Assembly (NCBI RefSeq): GCF_003046175.1
Contig: NZ_PZZM01000001.1
Coordinates: 877,001-941,000, forward strand
DNA from: Bosea sp. 124
Lineage (GTDB): Bacteria; Pseudomonadota; Alphaproteobacteria; Rhizobiales; Beijerinckiaceae
Direction of reading: 5' to 3'
Length of the DNA stretch: 64,000 nt
Shown: piece by piece, positions 33,389 to 43,431 of the stretch
How the letters are laid out: every line of letters starts with the position of its first letter
Position numbering within the stretch: the first letter of the stretch is position 1
Made by a program: the position numbers and the translations under genes
Notes under the pieces: model-generated
What the model saw: the letters and a program-made list of their open reading frames with translations, nothing else
Databases searched by the model: none
Told to the model about the DNA's origin: nothing

Positions 33389-34569
33389 GCTTGCCTGGCC
33401 GACCGACGACCGCGATCGTAATGTCCCTGGGCACGGCGCAGACCGTGTCCTGGGCTTCGACCTACTACCTGCCCGCCGTGCTGGCGACGCCGATGGCGTC
33501 CGATCTCGGCATCAGCCCAGTCATGGTCTTCGCCGCGTTCTCAGCGGCGATGGTCGTCTCTGCGATCGTCGGCCCCTGGGCCGGCATGATGATCGACCGC
33601 CATGGCGGCCGAGGCATCTTGATCGCGTCCAACCTGATCTTCGCCACCGGGCTCGCCTGCATGGCACTGGCGCAGGGATCTCTTCTGCTCTGGCTCGGCT
33701 GGCTCATCGTCGGGCTCGGGATGGGTATCGGGCTGTACGAGGCGGCCTTCGCCACTTTGGCCTGCATCTATGGGCGCGAGGCACGGTCTCCGATCACGGG
33801 GATCACGCTGATCGCCGGCTTCGCCAGCACCGTCGGCTGGCCGCTCTCGGCGCTGATGGAAGCCCGCTATGGCTGGCGCGTCGCCTGTTTCGGATGGGCA
33901 GGCCTTCACCTTTTTCTGGCCCTGCCGCTCAACGCTTGGCTTCCGGCTGGGAACCTCGCCGTGCCGACTGCTTCCGTGACCAAGGCAGATGCGGGCGAAG
34001 CCGTGCCCGCCCGCGCGCGGCTCACCATGGTGCTGCTCGCCTTCGTCTTCGCAGTGACCTGGTTCAGCAGCACGGCGATGGCGGCTCATCTTCCAAGGCT
34101 GCTCGAAGCGGCGGGAGCAACGACGGCCGTCGCGGTCGGCGCTGGCGCACTGATCGGGCCTGCCCAGGTCGCGGCGCGCATTTTGGAATTCACGTTGCTG
34201 CGGCGTTTCCATCCGCTGGTCTCGACGCGGCTTGCGACGTTGACGCACCCGATTGGTGCTGCCGTCCTTCTCTGGCTGGGGGCGCCCGGCGCCTACGCCT
34301 TCGCCTTTCTGCACGGGGCCGGAAACGGCGTGCTGACCATCGCGAAGGGGACGCTCCCGCTCGCCCTGTTTGGGCCCGTGGGATATGGGCTGACGCAAGG
34401 CCTCATTGGAGGGCCCGGGCGTGCCCTCCAGGCGGCAGCCCCGCTGATCTTCGGCTTCGCCCTCGATCGCTATGGCGTCCACGCCATCTGGCTCACCAGT
34501 GGGCTCGGAATCCTTGCGCTGATTGCTCTCCTCTGCGTTCACGCCCGAGAGCGCGAGCCACGGCCTTAG
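33385..34569 (+). CDS. MFS transporter, ArsK-like arsenic efflux
   Basis: Major-facilitator protein of 394 residues with 12 hydrophobic segments and the MFS signature between TM2 and TM3 (GMMIDRHGGRGIL). Its start overlaps the flavoprotein stop (ATGA). Length and ars-operon position resemble ArsK, a rhizobial MFS pump for arsenite and organoarsenicals. ArsK identity is judged from context and memory, not from an alignment. Confidence 0.75.
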   Translation: MSLPGRPTTAIVMSLGTAQTVSWASTYYLPAVLATPMASDLGISPVMVFAAFSAAMVVSAIVGPWAGMMIDRHGGRGILIASNLIFATGLACMALAQGSLLLWLGWLIVGLGMGIGLYEAAFATLACIYGREARSPITGITLIAGFASTVGWPLSALMEARYGWRVACFGWAGLHLFLALPLNAWLPAGNLAVPTASVTKADAGEAVPARARLTMVLLAFVFAVTWFSSTAMAAHLPRLLEAAGATTAVAVGAGALIGPAQVAARILEFTLLRRFHPLVSTRLATLTHPIGAAVLLWLGAPGAYAFAFLHGAGNGVLTIAKGTLPLALFGPVGYGLTQGLIGGPGRALQAAAPLIFGFALDRYGVHAIWLTSGLGILALIALLCVHAREREPRP

Positions 34570-34680
34570 GCTTCTCTAACGATCGCCGCTCTTTCCCCAT
34601 CGCGGCAGGTCTGCTGACAAGACAGCGCATCCCCGATGCCAGGTTGCCTGACATCGCAGTTCCACGAGCCCGGTATGGCG

Positions 34681-35733
34681 TTAGGCCAAGGCCTCTACGA
34701 TCTCGGCCACCGTCGTCCGGGCGGTCCGCATCACGCCGATCAATGTGGCGGAGGCGGCACCGGTCCAGTCTCCATAGCCGACGAGCCAGAGCAACGGCTC
34801 GTCCACCGATCGTGTGCCGTTTGTCGTGACGCTGCCATTGTCCTGAGCCAATGCGAGTGGCGTCAGATGCGCAAGCGCAGGGCGGAATCCCGTGCACCAG
34901 ATCACGGCATCGACATGGGACCGGCTGCCATCGCGCCACACCACGCCATCTTCTACGAACCGAGCAAAGGGCGAGACGGAGTGCAGAATTCCTCTCGCCC
35001 GGGCTTCCTTGACGGGGGGCACCATCACGATGTCGCCGAACCCGCCGGCTGGTACATCGATCGAACGGCCTTCCTGTGCCGCCCGCCAACGCGCAGTTGC
35101 GCGTTCGAACAGGACGCGGCCGTCCACGTCGTCGGCCAGGAACGAAGGTGGCGTCGGCGTCACCCACGTGACGTCAGCGACCAGTGACAGCTCGGCCAGG
35201 ATCTGGGCCCCGGAGTTGCCGCCGCCCACGACGAGCACGCGCTGGCCTGCGAATTCGCCTGGAGACCGGTACTGCGCCGAATGAAGCTGACGACCCTGGA
35301 AGAGATGTTGGTCCGGGTAGGCCGGCCGAAACGGATGCCTCCACGTGCCGGTGGCACTGATCACGGCGCGCGCCTGCCGCAGTCCCCTGTTGGTCGCGAG
35401 CGTGAACCGGCCGCCATCTCGCGTGACACCTTCCACTTCGACCGGGCGTTCTACGGCCAGGCCATAGCGATCCTCGTATCGGCTGAGATAATCGATGACC
35501 GCATCGCGTGTGGGATAGCCGTCCTCGGTCGCCGGCATCGGCCAGCCGGGCAGAGAGCTCCATTGTGCCGGTGAGAAGAGGCGCAGCGAATCCCAGGCAT
35601 GGAGCCAAGCGCCGCCCGCTCTCTGCTCGCCATCCAGGATGGTGAAGCCGAGACCGGCCCTCCGCAGGAAATAGGCACAGGCGAGCCCAGCCTGTCCGCC
35701 CCCGATGACGGCCACGTCGAGCACGTCGCTCAT
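34681..35733 (-). CDS. arsO: ArsO-type flavin monooxygenase
   Basis: 350 residues. FAD motif [21 protein letters not shown] at the N terminus and NADPH motif [13 protein letters not shown] in the middle, with the pattern [18 protein letters not shown] typical of the ArsO group of NAD(P)H-dependent flavin monooxygenases found in ars operons. It follows arsC, arsH and arsB on the minus strand, 55 bp after arsB. The exact reaction of ArsO is not firmly established. Confidence 0.85.
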   Translation of the reverse strand: MSDVLDVAVIGGGQAGLACAYFLRRAGLGFTILDGEQRAGGAWLHAWDSLRLFSPAQWSSLPGWPMPATEDGYPTRDAVIDYLSRYEDRYGLAVERPVEVEGVTRDGGRFTLATNRGLRQARAVISATGTWRHPFRPAYPDQHLFQGRQLHSAQYRSPGEFAGQRVLVVGGGNSGAQILAELSLVADVTWVTPTPPSFLADDVDGRVLFERATARWRAAQEGRSIDVPAGGFGDIVMVPPVKEARARGILHSVSPFARFVEDGVVWRDGSRSHVDAVIWCTGFRPALAHLTPLALAQDNGSVTTNGTRSVDEPLLWLVGYGDWTGAASATLIGVMRTARTTVAEIVEALA

Positions 35734-35788
35734 AGGTGTCCATTACCTGTACGGACGCGGAATTCGTTCCCTCGCGCTCTCGCCGCCA

Positions 35789-37093
35789 TCACGAGATGAC
35801 CGGCAGCCAGAGCCAGAGCGCCACGAGCGTGACGAGCAGGACTGGCGGCGTGATGACGAGGCCGACCTTCATGTACTGGCCCCAGGTGATGGTCTGGCCC
35901 TTGCCCGCAAGGACATGGAGCCACAGCAGCGTTGCGAGCGAGCCGATGGGCGTGAACTTCGGCCCGAGGTCGTTGCCGATGACGTTGGCGTAGACCATCA
36001 GTTCCTGGGTCAAGGGGGCGACGTCGGCCCGGTCGATGGCGAGGGCGCCGACCAGGGTGGCGGGCATATTGTTCATCACCGAGGCCAGCAGGGCGACGAC
36101 GAACCCGGTCCCGACCGTCGCGACAAAGGTGCCCTTGTCGGCGAGCCAAACCAGCACGCCCGCCGCGATGTCAGTCAGGCCGGCGTTCCCGAGGCCGTAG
36201 ACCACGAGATACATCCCGATCGAGAACAGGACGATCTGCCACGGAGCCTCGCGCACGACCTTCGGCACCGAGACGATGGCACCTTCCCCCCCAGTGAACC
36301 AGCGCCCTGCGATGGCGACGAGGACCAGCGCGGCCGCGCCTGTCACGAATGCGATCGGGATGCCCAGCGGCGCGGTCGCGAAATACGCGCCGAGCAGGAT
36401 CCCGAGCAGCGGGAAGGCCGCGCGGAAGACGGCCTTGTCCTTGATCGCGGCGCTGGGCTCTTCGAGATCACCGACCGCATACGACGTCGGGATGTCGTGG
36501 CCATAGTAGATCCACAGCACGACGAGCGTGGCCGCAAGCGACACCAGATTGACCGGCACCATAACCGCCGCGTAGCGGGCAAAGGAGATCTGAAAGTAGT
36601 TGGCTGTGACGATGTTGACGAGGTTAGAGATGACCAGTGGCAGCGAGGTCGTGTCCGCGACGAAGCCGCAGGCGACGATGAAGGCCATCGCGCCCGCTGG
36701 CGGAAAATCCAGGCGCAGCAAGATGGCGAGGACGATCGGGGTAAGCAGAAGGGCCGCGCCGTCATTGGCGAAGAAGGCCGCGATTGCGGCGCCGAGCAGA
36801 ACGACGAGCGGGAAGAGTCGCCGCCCATTGCCGCCGCCCCAGCGCGCGACATGCAATGCCGCCCAGGCAAAGAAGCCGGCCTCGTCGAGGATGAGTGAGA
36901 TGACGATCAGCGCGACGAAGGTGAAAGTCGCGTCCCAGACGATGTGCCAGACCGTGCCGAGATCGGCCCAGCCGACGACACCGGCGAGCATGGCAACCCC
37001 TGCGCCGCCGAGTGCCGACCAGCCGATGCCGAGACCTTTAGGCTGCCAAATGACAAGGATGAGCGTGGCCACGAAGATGGCGAGAGCAAGCAT
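35789..37093 (-). CDS. arsB: ArsB arsenite efflux permease
   Basis: Inner-membrane As(III)/Sb(III) exporter, 434 residues with 11-12 hydrophobic segments, the usual ArsB length. Family-typical stretches include GVVGWADLGTVWHIVWDATF, FFANDGAALLLTPIV and the half-way loop NNMPATLVGALAI. Works without an ATPase subunit here, since no arsA is present in the window. In operon arsR-arsC-arsH-arsB-arsO, minus strand. Confidence 0.94.
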   Translation of the reverse strand: MLALAIFVATLILVIWQPKGLGIGWSALGGAGVAMLAGVVGWADLGTVWHIVWDATFTFVALIVISLILDEAGFFAWAALHVARWGGGNGRRLFPLVVLLGAAIAAFFANDGAALLLTPIVLAILLRLDFPPAGAMAFIVACGFVADTTSLPLVISNLVNIVTANYFQISFARYAAVMVPVNLVSLAATLVVLWIYYGHDIPTSYAVGDLEEPSAAIKDKAVFRAAFPLLGILLGAYFATAPLGIPIAFVTGAAALVLVAIAGRWFTGGEGAIVSVPKVVREAPWQIVLFSIGMYLVVYGLGNAGLTDIAAGVLVWLADKGTFVATVGTGFVVALLASVMNNMPATLVGALAIDRADVAPLTQELMVYANVIGNDLGPKFTPIGSLATLLWLHVLAGKGQTITWGQYMKVGLVITPPVLLVTLVALWLWLPVIS

Positions 37094-37166
37094 GGAGATA
37101 TCCGACTGAAACTGCGCCGCAAAGCCGACGCATGAGGAGGCTCACCGGTCCGGTGTGAGGCGTGTG

Positions 37167-37898
37167 TCAGATCGCTCGCTGATTGACCCGCCTCATGAGC
37201 GCTTCCGCGCTCTCGACGCGCTCAGAGTAGCGATCCGTGAGATAGCTGGAACGCCCCCGTGTCAGATGGGTGAACTTCACCAGCTCTTCGCAGACATCGA
37301 CGATGCGGTCGTAGAGCGGCGACGCCTTCATGCGGCCGGCCTCGTCGAATTCGAGAAACGCCTTCGGCACGGAGGACTGGTTGGGTATGGTGATCATCCG
37401 CATCCAGCGGCCGAGGATGCGCATCTGGTTGACAGCGTTGAAGCTCTGCGAGCCGCCGCTGACCTGAATGAGAGCCAGCGTCTTGCCCTGCGTCGGGCGT
37501 TTGGCGCCGAGGCTGAGAGGAATCCAGTCGATCTGTGCCTTCATGATCGCCGTCATGGCGCCATGGCGCTCAGGGCTGACCCAGACCATACCCTCAGCCC
37601 AGTCGGCGAGATCGCGCAGCTCCGCGACTTTGGGATGATCGGGCTCGGCGCCGTCGGGGAGCGGCAGGCCTCGGGGGTCGAATGTCCTGACCTCGCAGCC
37701 GAACCAGTGCAGCAGGCGCCCGGCTTCCTCCGCGGCAAGGCGCGAATAGGAGCGCTCCCGGATCGAGCCACAGAGCACCAGGATGCGTGGCGGGTGATCG
37801 GTGGCATCGTCGCCGGCAAGCGTCGGCACATCGATCGGCTTCAGTTGACAGACGGCAACGTTCGGAAGGTCGTTCCCGTTTGGGATCATCGCGGTCAT
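37167..37898 (-). CDS. arsH: ArsH organoarsenical oxidase (FMN-dependent)
   Basis: 243 residues, flavodoxin-like fold. Signature segments [20 protein letters not shown] (FMN phosphate loop), [18 protein letters not shown] and [14 protein letters not shown] are those of ArsH, an NADPH-FMN enzyme that oxidises trivalent methylarsenicals. Its ATG overlaps the arsC stop by 4 bp. The family is beyond reasonable doubt. Confidence 0.95.
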   Translation of the reverse strand: MTAMIPNGNDLPNVAVCQLKPIDVPTLAGDDATDHPPRILVLCGSIRERSYSRLAAEEAGRLLHWFGCEVRTFDPRGLPLPDGAEPDHPKVAELRDLADWAEGMVWVSPERHGAMTAIMKAQIDWIPLSLGAKRPTQGKTLALIQVSGGSQSFNAVNQMRILGRWMRMITIPNQSSVPKAFLEFDEAGRMKASPLYDRIVDVCEELVKFTHLTRGRSSYLTDRYSERVESAEALMRRVNQRAI

Positions 37899-38308
37899 GG
37901 CCTCCTGCCCGCTGAGCCGACGACCTGGCCGTCTTCCTTTGTGAAGCTTGCAACGGGCCGAACGAGCAGGTCGAGCACCAGCTCGGAGGGGCGGCAGAGC
38001 CTGACGCCCTTGTCTGTCACGACGATAGGCCGGTTGATCAGGATTGGGTGCGCCATCATCGCATCCAGGAGCGCATCGTCGCTCAGAGACAGGTCATCGA
38101 GGCCAAGCTCGGCATAGGGTGTGCCCTTTTCGCGCAGAATGTCGCGGGGCTTGAGCTTCATTGCCGCCAACAGCGCGACCAGGGTTTCCCGGGTCGGCGG
38201 CGTCTTCAGGTACTCGATCACCCAAGGCTCCTCACCGGAATGCCGGATCATCGCCAACGTGTTGCGCGAGGTCCCGCAGGCGGGGTTGTGGTAGACCGTG
38301 ATCGTCAT
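37895..38308 (-). CDS. arsC: Arsenate reductase, glutaredoxin-dependent type
   Basis: 137 residues of the ArsC/Spx-like thioredoxin-fold family. The catalytic Cys is in [13 protein letters not shown], and the arginines that bind arsenate are in [18 protein letters not shown]. It reduces As(V) with glutathione and glutaredoxin, in contrast to the two phosphatase-type ArsC domains encoded at 38837-40248. Overlaps arsH. Confidence 0.95.
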   Translation of the reverse strand: MTITVYHNPACGTSRNTLAMIRHSGEEPWVIEYLKTPPTRETLVALLAAMKLKPRDILREKGTPYAELGLDDLSLSDDALLDAMMAHPILINRPIVVTDKGVRLCRPSELVLDLLVRPVASFTKEDGQVVGSAGRRP

Positions 38309-38411
38309 GACGAACCTTTGTAGTCAGGAAGGTGCACGCGCGGGCGGGGGCGATAGCGCCTCGGTCGGATGGCTGGAGGGGGCTGCTCCGAATAGGTCGC
38401 CCCAGGACCAG

Positions 38412-38759
38412 TCAGCTCCTCGCCGGACTGCAGGACGGGCTGGCGAGAGAGACAAGATCCCCGCAGAAGGCCGCGTCACCACCGCAGCAGTCCTCGGTGA
38501 TGAAGCTGAGGAGCTTCCGCATGTCATTGTAGCTTGCGGCGTAGAGAACCCTGCGGCCGTCGCGACGTGACGCCACGAGCCCCGATCGCTCCAGCGTCGC
38601 AAGATGGAAGCTCATGCGGGTCGGCGGAATGGCAAGGCGTTCTGCGATCTCGCCGGAAGGCAGCCCTTCCGGGCCCGCCTTCACCATCAGGCGAAAAGCG
38701 GCCAGGCGGTCGACATGGGCTAGCGCAGAGAGAGAGGCTACAGCCTGATCATCGTTCAT
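38412..38759 (-). CDS. arsR: ArsR-family repressor
   Basis: 115 residues, ATG 38759 (MNDDQAVASLSALAHVDRLAAF); the much longer frame upstream is spurious. Helix-turn-helix in PPTRMSFHLATLERSGLV; cysteines in TEDCCGGDAAFCG form the probable As(III) site. A dyad operator (38770-38787) sits 11 bp upstream, so autoregulation is expected. Leads arsC-arsH-arsB-arsO. Confidence 0.9.
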   Translation of the reverse strand: MNDDQAVASLSALAHVDRLAAFRLMVKAGPEGLPSGEIAERLAIPPTRMSFHLATLERSGLVASRRDGRRVLYAASYNDMRKLLSFITEDCCGGDAAFCGDLVSLASPSCSPARS

Positions 38760-38769
38760 ACGATCAATA

Positions 38770-38787
38770 CTACAAATATAATTGTAG
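38770..38787 (-). promoter_or_regulatory. ArsR operator overlapping the arsR-arsC-arsH-arsB promoter
   Basis: CTACAA-ATATAA-TTGTAG dyad. On the minus strand TTGTAT and TAGTAT, 16 bp apart, form a promoter whose spacer and -10 fall within the dyad, a classic repressor arrangement. Confidence 0.7.
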
Positions 38788-38836
38788 GATACAAGTATTT
38801 TTATCGGTGCCATTCGGCGGCCTTCCCGGGACGGGC

Positions 38837-39733
38837 TCAGGCCGCCTGATCGAGCGACTTTTCCGTCGCACCGTCCATCCGGCCGATGGCCGACAGTACC
38901 GGCTGGAGTTCCCCCAGAGACATCTCCTCGAAGGGGAGGTTCACGAAAGCGGTGACGCGCGCTGTCAGGTCGCGATAGCTCTGCAAGAAGGCGGCACGCT
39001 TGGCCGATGCCGGTCCCGATGCGGCAGCCGGATCGTCCAGCCCCCAGTGCACCCGCATCGGCACACCCGGGAAGGAAGGACACTCCGCCTCCGCCGCGTC
39101 GTCGCAGACCGTGATAACGAGATCGAGTTCGATCGCCTCCGGCCCAAGGAACTCGTCCCACGACTTTGAGCGCATAGCCGAGACGTCGTAGCCGAGCTCT
39201 TCCAGCAGGCCGAGCGCAAGCGGATGCGGTGCCTCCTGTGGGCGGCTTCCCGCCGAGAAGGCATGGATCCGACCGAGGCCTTCTCGGTTGAGGACAGCTT
39301 CGGCCATGATCGAACGCGCGGAATTGCCGGTGCAGACGACGAGCACCCGCAAGGGATGATCGCTCGCGACGTATTCTCGACGTGTTGGAATGGCGGCAGC
39401 GTCGCCCATGCGTACCGCCGGTCGTTCGGTGCAGCAGGCGTCCGAGAGGAAGGCTACGAGAGCGTCGGCGCGAGGGGCCTGGGCGGCGAAGATGATGTGA
39501 CGGCCCTCGCGTCGCGACACCAAAAGTCCGACTTGTTCGAGCGCGCCGAGATGCGAGGACAGCGTGTTGTGAGCGACGGCGAGGAGCCGGCCGATGTCGC
39601 CGGCGGCGAGGCCATGAGGTCGATACCGCATCAGGAGCCGAAAGATCTCCAGCCGCGTCGGCTGCGCCAACGCAGCGAGCAACCCGACCGCGTCGGTGGA
39701 ATCGAGCCTCACGGCCTCGGGCCCTAACGTCAC
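38837..39733 (-). CDS. ArsR-ArsC fusion protein (regulator plus LMW-PTPase-type arsenate reductase)
   Basis: 298 residues. Residues 15-100 are an ArsR winged helix (HTH in AHNTLSSHLGALEQVGLL) ending with a Cys100-Cys101 pair. Residues 128-290 are an LMW-phosphatase-type ArsC with the P-loop CTGNSARSI (Cys134) and a downstream cysteine in ITVCDDAAEAECP. GTG start overlapping the previous stop by 4 bp. The fusion could sense arsenic and reduce arsenate, or tether the enzyme; function beyond the domains is inferred. Both domains look intact. Confidence 0.92.
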   Translation of the reverse strand: MTLGPEAVRLDSTDAVGLLAALAQPTRLEIFRLLMRYRPHGLAAGDIGRLLAVAHNTLSSHLGALEQVGLLVSRREGRHIIFAAQAPRADALVAFLSDACCTERPAVRMGDAAAIPTRREYVASDHPLRVLVVCTGNSARSIMAEAVLNREGLGRIHAFSAGSRPQEAPHPLALGLLEELGYDVSAMRSKSWDEFLGPEAIELDLVITVCDDAAEAECPSFPGVPMRVHWGLDDPAAASGPASAKRAAFLQSYRDLTARVTAFVNLPFEEMSLGELQPVLSAIGRMDGATEKSLDQAA

Positions 39734-40248
39734 GCGGCGTCTTCCTTCTCTGTTGTGTCCTTCCCGATCGCGTCGAGCCTGTGCTGCAAGGCCATGCCCT
39801 TGAGAGTTGCCAGCGGCAGACTTGAGAAGATCGAGATGCGGTTGTTGAGCATGCGATAGGCATCCGCGAAGGCAAGGGCCTTCTGGACGTCTTCGCCCTC
39901 GAACGCGGCCGGATCGGGCAACGTCCAGAGCGCGGTCATCGGGTTGCCTGGCCAGGACGGAGGAACCGCGTTGGCGGCGGTCTCCGACAACGTGAATACG
40001 AAGTCGAGATCCGGCGAGTCGGCCTTAGCGAACTCGTTCCAGCTCTTGGGATGCAGGGTGGTCATGTCGTGGTTCAGGGACTGCAGAAGCCGGACGACGA
40101 ATGGGCTGATCTCGGGCCGGGGCTGCGAGCCGGCACTGAAGACGGTGAACTTGTCGCCGGCGAGCCGCCGCATGATGGATTCCGCCATGATCGAGCGTGC
40201 ATGGTTGCCCTTGCAGACGAAGAGAACCTTGAGAGGAGCCGTTTCCAT
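39730..40248 (-). CDS. arsC: Arsenate reductase, LMW-PTPase type
   Basis: 172 residues with the P-loop CKGNHARSIMAES at the N terminus, like the C-terminal half of the next protein (they share the blocks RSIMAE, SAGS and KSWNEF/KSWDEF). It reduces As(V) to As(III) with cysteine/thioredoxin-type electron donors. First gene of a two-gene minus-strand operon with the ArsR-ArsC fusion, divergent from the GAPDH/ArsJ operon across a region with two operators. Confidence 0.9.
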   Translation of the reverse strand: METAPLKVLFVCKGNHARSIMAESIMRRLAGDKFTVFSAGSQPRPEISPFVVRLLQSLNHDMTTLHPKSWNEFAKADSPDLDFVFTLSETAANAVPPSWPGNPMTALWTLPDPAAFEGEDVQKALAFADAYRMLNNRISIFSSLPLATLKGMALQHRLDAIGKDTTEKEDAA

Positions 40249-40262
40249 GTTTCTATCTCGTC

Positions 40263-40320
40263 ATGTCGGTTGATGTCGACATAAATGCTGCTCGAATTAC
40301 ATGTCGTCGTCAAGCGACAT
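40263..40320. promoter_or_regulatory. Two ArsR-type operators in the arsC / GAPDH-arsJ divergent promoter
   Basis: 40263-40282 and 40301-40320 both read ATGTCG-N8-CGACAT, 38 bp centre to centre. They lie between the divergent starts at 40248 and 40383, so one regulator, perhaps the ArsR-ArsC fusion, can control both operons. Confidence 0.75.
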
Positions 40321-40382
40321 ATTGACATTATGCCCCCGTTCAGGTGATTCACCACTCGGGATCATCGGATGGAGCATGAATC

Positions 40383-41426
40383 ATGCGGGTCGGCATCAAC
40401 GGCATGGGGCGCATCGGGCGCCTGGCTCTGAGGGCGGCGCTCGGCGCGGCGCAGCGGCAGGGCGATGATCCGCGCGCCGGCAACCGGCTCGATGTCGTGC
40501 ATCTCAACGAGATCAAGGGCGGTGCGACCGCGACCGCCCATCTGCTCGAATTCGACAGCATGCAGGGGCGCTGGCGTGCCGATATCGGGCCTGAAGGCGA
40601 GGCCGCGGTCCGGATCGACGGGCGGCGGATGGGTTTCTCCGCAGAGGCTGCACCGGGCGACATTCCCTGGGGTGATCTCGGCGTCGATGTCGTGCTCGAA
40701 TGCACCGGCAAATTCCTGACGCCGGCCGTTATCGAAGGCCATCTGAAGCGCGGCGCCAGACGCGTCATCGTGGCCGCGCCGGTGAAGGACGCATCCGTCC
40801 TGAACGTCGTCGTCGGGATAAATGAGCACCTTTACGATCCGGCAGCGCACCCGATCGTCACGGCCGCCTCATGTACCACCAACTGCCTGGCGCCCGTGGT
40901 GAAGGTCGTGCACGAGAATCTGCGGATCCGGCACGGCCAGATCACCACGATCCATGATCCGACGAACACCAACGTGGTTGTGGACGCACCTCACAAGGAT
41001 CTGCGCCGGGCGCGCTCGGCGATGCTCTCGCTCCAGCCGACGACGACGGGCAGCGCCACCGCGATCGCGCTGATCTACCCCGAGCTCAAGGGCAAGCTAG
41101 ATGGCCACGCCGTGCGCGCCCCCGTCCTTAACGCCTCGCTGACCGACTGCGTCTTCGAGCTCGAGCGCGCGACGACGGCCGCCGAGGTCAACGCCCTGTT
41201 CGAGGACGCGGCACGGGGACCGCTCGCCGGCATCCTCGGGTTCGAGCCGAGGCCGCTCGTGTCGATCGACTACCAGCGCGACACGCGCTCCTCGATCGTC
41301 GACGGGCTCTCGACGCTGGTCACCGACGGGACGATGTTGAAGGTCTACGCCTGGTACGACAACGAGATGGGCTACGCCTGCCGCATGGTCGATCTCGCCT
41401 GCCATCTCGAACAGGTCGGGATCTGA
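40383..41426 (+). CDS. ArsJ-associated glyceraldehyde-3-phosphate dehydrogenase
   Basis: GAPDH of 347 residues. N-terminal NAD fold [20 protein letters not shown], catalytic Cys in [15 protein letters not shown]-terminal [15 protein letters not shown]. Known from ars operons: it uses arsenate in place of phosphate to make unstable 1-arseno-3-phosphoglycerate, which ArsJ exports. The arsJ gene follows by 5 bp. Distinct from a housekeeping GAPDH by its context. Confidence 0.93.
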   Translation: MRVGINGMGRIGRLALRAALGAAQRQGDDPRAGNRLDVVHLNEIKGGATATAHLLEFDSMQGRWRADIGPEGEAAVRIDGRRMGFSAEAAPGDIPWGDLGVDVVLECTGKFLTPAVIEGHLKRGARRVIVAAPVKDASVLNVVVGINEHLYDPAAHPIVTAASCTTNCLAPVVKVVHENLRIRHGQITTIHDPTNTNVVVDAPHKDLRRARSAMLSLQPTTTGSATAIALIYPELKGKLDGHAVRAPVLNASLTDCVFELERATTAAEVNALFEDAARGPLAGILGFEPRPLVSIDYQRDTRSSIVDGLSTLVTDGTMLKVYAWYDNEMGYACRMVDLACHLEQVGI

Positions 41427-41431
41427 CGCGT

Positions 41432-42682
41432 ATGACCGAGGGCTCGCGCAACTATGCCATCGTCACCGCGGCCTATTGGGGCTTCACCCTAACCGACGGC
41501 GCGTTGCGCATGCTCGTGCTGCTGCACTTCTTCCGGCTCGGCTACTCGCCCTTCACGCTGGCCTTGCTCTTCCTGCTCTACGAGGCGGCGGGCATCGCCG
41601 CCAACCTGATCGGCGGCTGGCTCGCGGCGCGCTACGGCATCACGCGCATGCTGGCGGTCGGATTGACCACGCAGATCCTCGGCTTCCTCCTGCTCTCGGG
41701 CCTATCTCCCGAATGGACGGCGGCGGCCTCGGTCGCCTGGGTGGTGATGGCGCAAGGCATCTGTGGCGTCGCCAAGGACCTGACCAAGACGGCCTCGAAA
41801 TCGGCAATCAAGGTGGCCGAGGCCAACGCGAAGGCGGAGGAAGCCGAAGGCCGGCTGTTCCGATGGGTCGCCTGGTTCACCGGCTCGAAGAACGCGATGA
41901 AGGGCATCGGCTTCTTCCTCGGCGGGCTGTTGCTGGAAGCGCTGGGGTTCAGGGGCGCACTCTGGGCGATGGCGGTCATGCTTGCGCTGATCCTATTCGG
42001 CGTCGTCACCTCTCTGCCGGCGATGTTGGGCAAGGCCAAGGCAAGCAAGAGCGCGCGCGAGCTGTTCGCCAAGAACCGCAGCGTCAACCTGCTGGCTCTC
42101 GCACGCGTCGCGCTGTTCGGCGCGCGGGATGTCTGGTTCGTCGTGGGTGTCCCGGTGTTCCTCTACGCCTCGGGCTGGACCTTCACGATGGTCGGCACAT
42201 TCCTGGCGGTCTGGACGATCGGCTACGGGCTGGTCCAGGCGGCCGCGCCGTCCTTCGTCCGTCGCAGCCGCGACGGCCTGTCGAGCGAGGTCCCGGCCGC
42301 GCGGGGCTGGTCGCTCGGATTGGCGCTCATACCCTTCGCCATCGCGGCCCTTCTTGCTTGCGGCACCAGCCTGCGGCCCGACCTCGTCCTGATTTTTGGT
42401 TTGGGGCTGTTCGGCTTCGCCTTCGCGGTGAACTCCTCGGTCCACTCCTACCTCATCCTGGCCTATGCCGGCTCGGAGAAGTCGGCCGAGGACGTCGGCT
42501 TCTACTACGCCGCCAACGCGCTCGGGCGGTTCAGCGGCACCCTTCTGTCTGGGCTGCTCTACCAGGCGGGCGGGCTCTATGCGTGCCTGCTTGGGTCAGG
42601 TCTGATGCTGATGGCCTGCTTCATCGCGACGATGGCCCTGCCTCTGCAGATCAAGCCCAGCGAGGCCGGTGCTTCAAGCTAA
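41432..42682 (+). CDS. arsJ: ArsJ organoarsenical (1-arseno-3-phosphoglycerate) exporter
   Basis: MFS permease of 416 residues with about 12 hydrophobic segments. Opening NYAIVTAAYWGFTLTDGALR and the internal DLTKTASKSAIKVAEANAKA are family features of ArsJ. Co-transcribed with the GAPDH upstream. Confidence 0.92.
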   Translation: MTEGSRNYAIVTAAYWGFTLTDGALRMLVLLHFFRLGYSPFTLALLFLLYEAAGIAANLIGGWLAARYGITRMLAVGLTTQILGFLLLSGLSPEWTAAASVAWVVMAQGICGVAKDLTKTASKSAIKVAEANAKAEEAEGRLFRWVAWFTGSKNAMKGIGFFLGGLLLEALGFRGALWAMAVMLALILFGVVTSLPAMLGKAKASKSARELFAKNRSVNLLALARVALFGARDVWFVVGVPVFLYASGWTFTMVGTFLAVWTIGYGLVQAAAPSFVRRSRDGLSSEVPAARGWSLGLALIPFAIAALLACGTSLRPDLVLIFGLGLFGFAFAVNSSVHSYLILAYAGSEKSAEDVGFYYAANALGRFSGTLLSGLLYQAGGLYACLLGSGLMLMACFIATMALPLQIKPSEAGASS

Positions 42683-42814
42683 TCTGCTCCTTGGAGCGTA
42701 CGAGTGCGCAGCGTCGCTCGTCTTGCGACCAAGATTGCGCCGTCTCTGTTGCTTTGCCTCTCGCTGCTCGCGGTCGCGCCTGGGTGAGAACCGGCTAACA
42801 GAGGGCGCGAAACC

Positions 42815-43417
42815 CTAGCTGTCGCCGGCGGGGTCGGCGGCCCGTCGTTCCCGGGCGATCTCGCGGTAGAACGCCTCCGCGGTCACACCGATTTCGGTCG
42901 CGATCATGTGCCATTGCCCCCTGGGCGGCAGAGCGCCGTTCCAGACGATCCAGGCCCTCAGCCGCGCCTTCACCGTCTTGAGCGAGAGTATCTCGGACAG
43001 AAGCCGCGCGCGCTGAACCTCATGCGCCAGATGGCTCGCCCAGGCGGAGGCGACCGCGACATCGGTCTCCAGCGCCCGCAACAGGTCCGGCTTGAGCACC
43101 ATCCCTGTTCTGACGTGCGTCTCGGCACGGGCATCGCAATGGTACCGGGCGGAATAAAGCGACGCCTCGGCGAGGACGGCGCCGGGCCGCGCGCGCTGCA
43201 GGATCAGGGCAGCGCCGTCGTCCTGATGGCGGATCAGGTGAGCCGTGCCTTCGCGCATGATGTGCAGGCCAACCACGCTGTCGCCCCGGTGGAACAGGGC
43301 CGCCCCGGCCGAAAACTCGCAGTCATGCAGCGGCAGCCGGGCAAGGATCGGGGCGAGCGTGGCGAACATGATCACGATCATGTTGGAGGACGCCGCGACA
43401 TGCAAAGCGTCTGTCAC
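42815..43417 (-). CDS. Crp/Fnr-family transcription regulator
   Basis: 200 residues: cyclic-nucleotide-type beta-barrel (HRGDSVVGLHIMREGTAHLIR, then PGAVLAEASLYSARYHCDA) and a C-terminal HTH (MIATEIGVTAEAFYREIARER). GTG start at 43417; ATGs at 43381 and 43369 are alternatives. It has no obvious FNR-type iron-sulphur cysteine set. Divergent from the His-rich periplasmic protein gene, which it may control. Confidence 0.82.
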   Translation of the reverse strand: MTDALHVAASSNMIVIMFATLAPILARLPLHDCEFSAGAALFHRGDSVVGLHIMREGTAHLIRHQDDGAALILQRARPGAVLAEASLYSARYHCDARAETHVRTGMVLKPDLLRALETDVAVASAWASHLAHEVQRARLLSEILSLKTVKARLRAWIVWNGALPPRGQWHMIATEIGVTAEAFYREIARERRAADPAGDS

Positions 43418-43431
43418 ACAGGGAGATCATC

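Noticed and set aside
33081..34829. 582-codon frame overlapping the flavoprotein and MFS genes
   Set aside because: Arg/Ala-rich out-of-frame shadow of two conserved genes.
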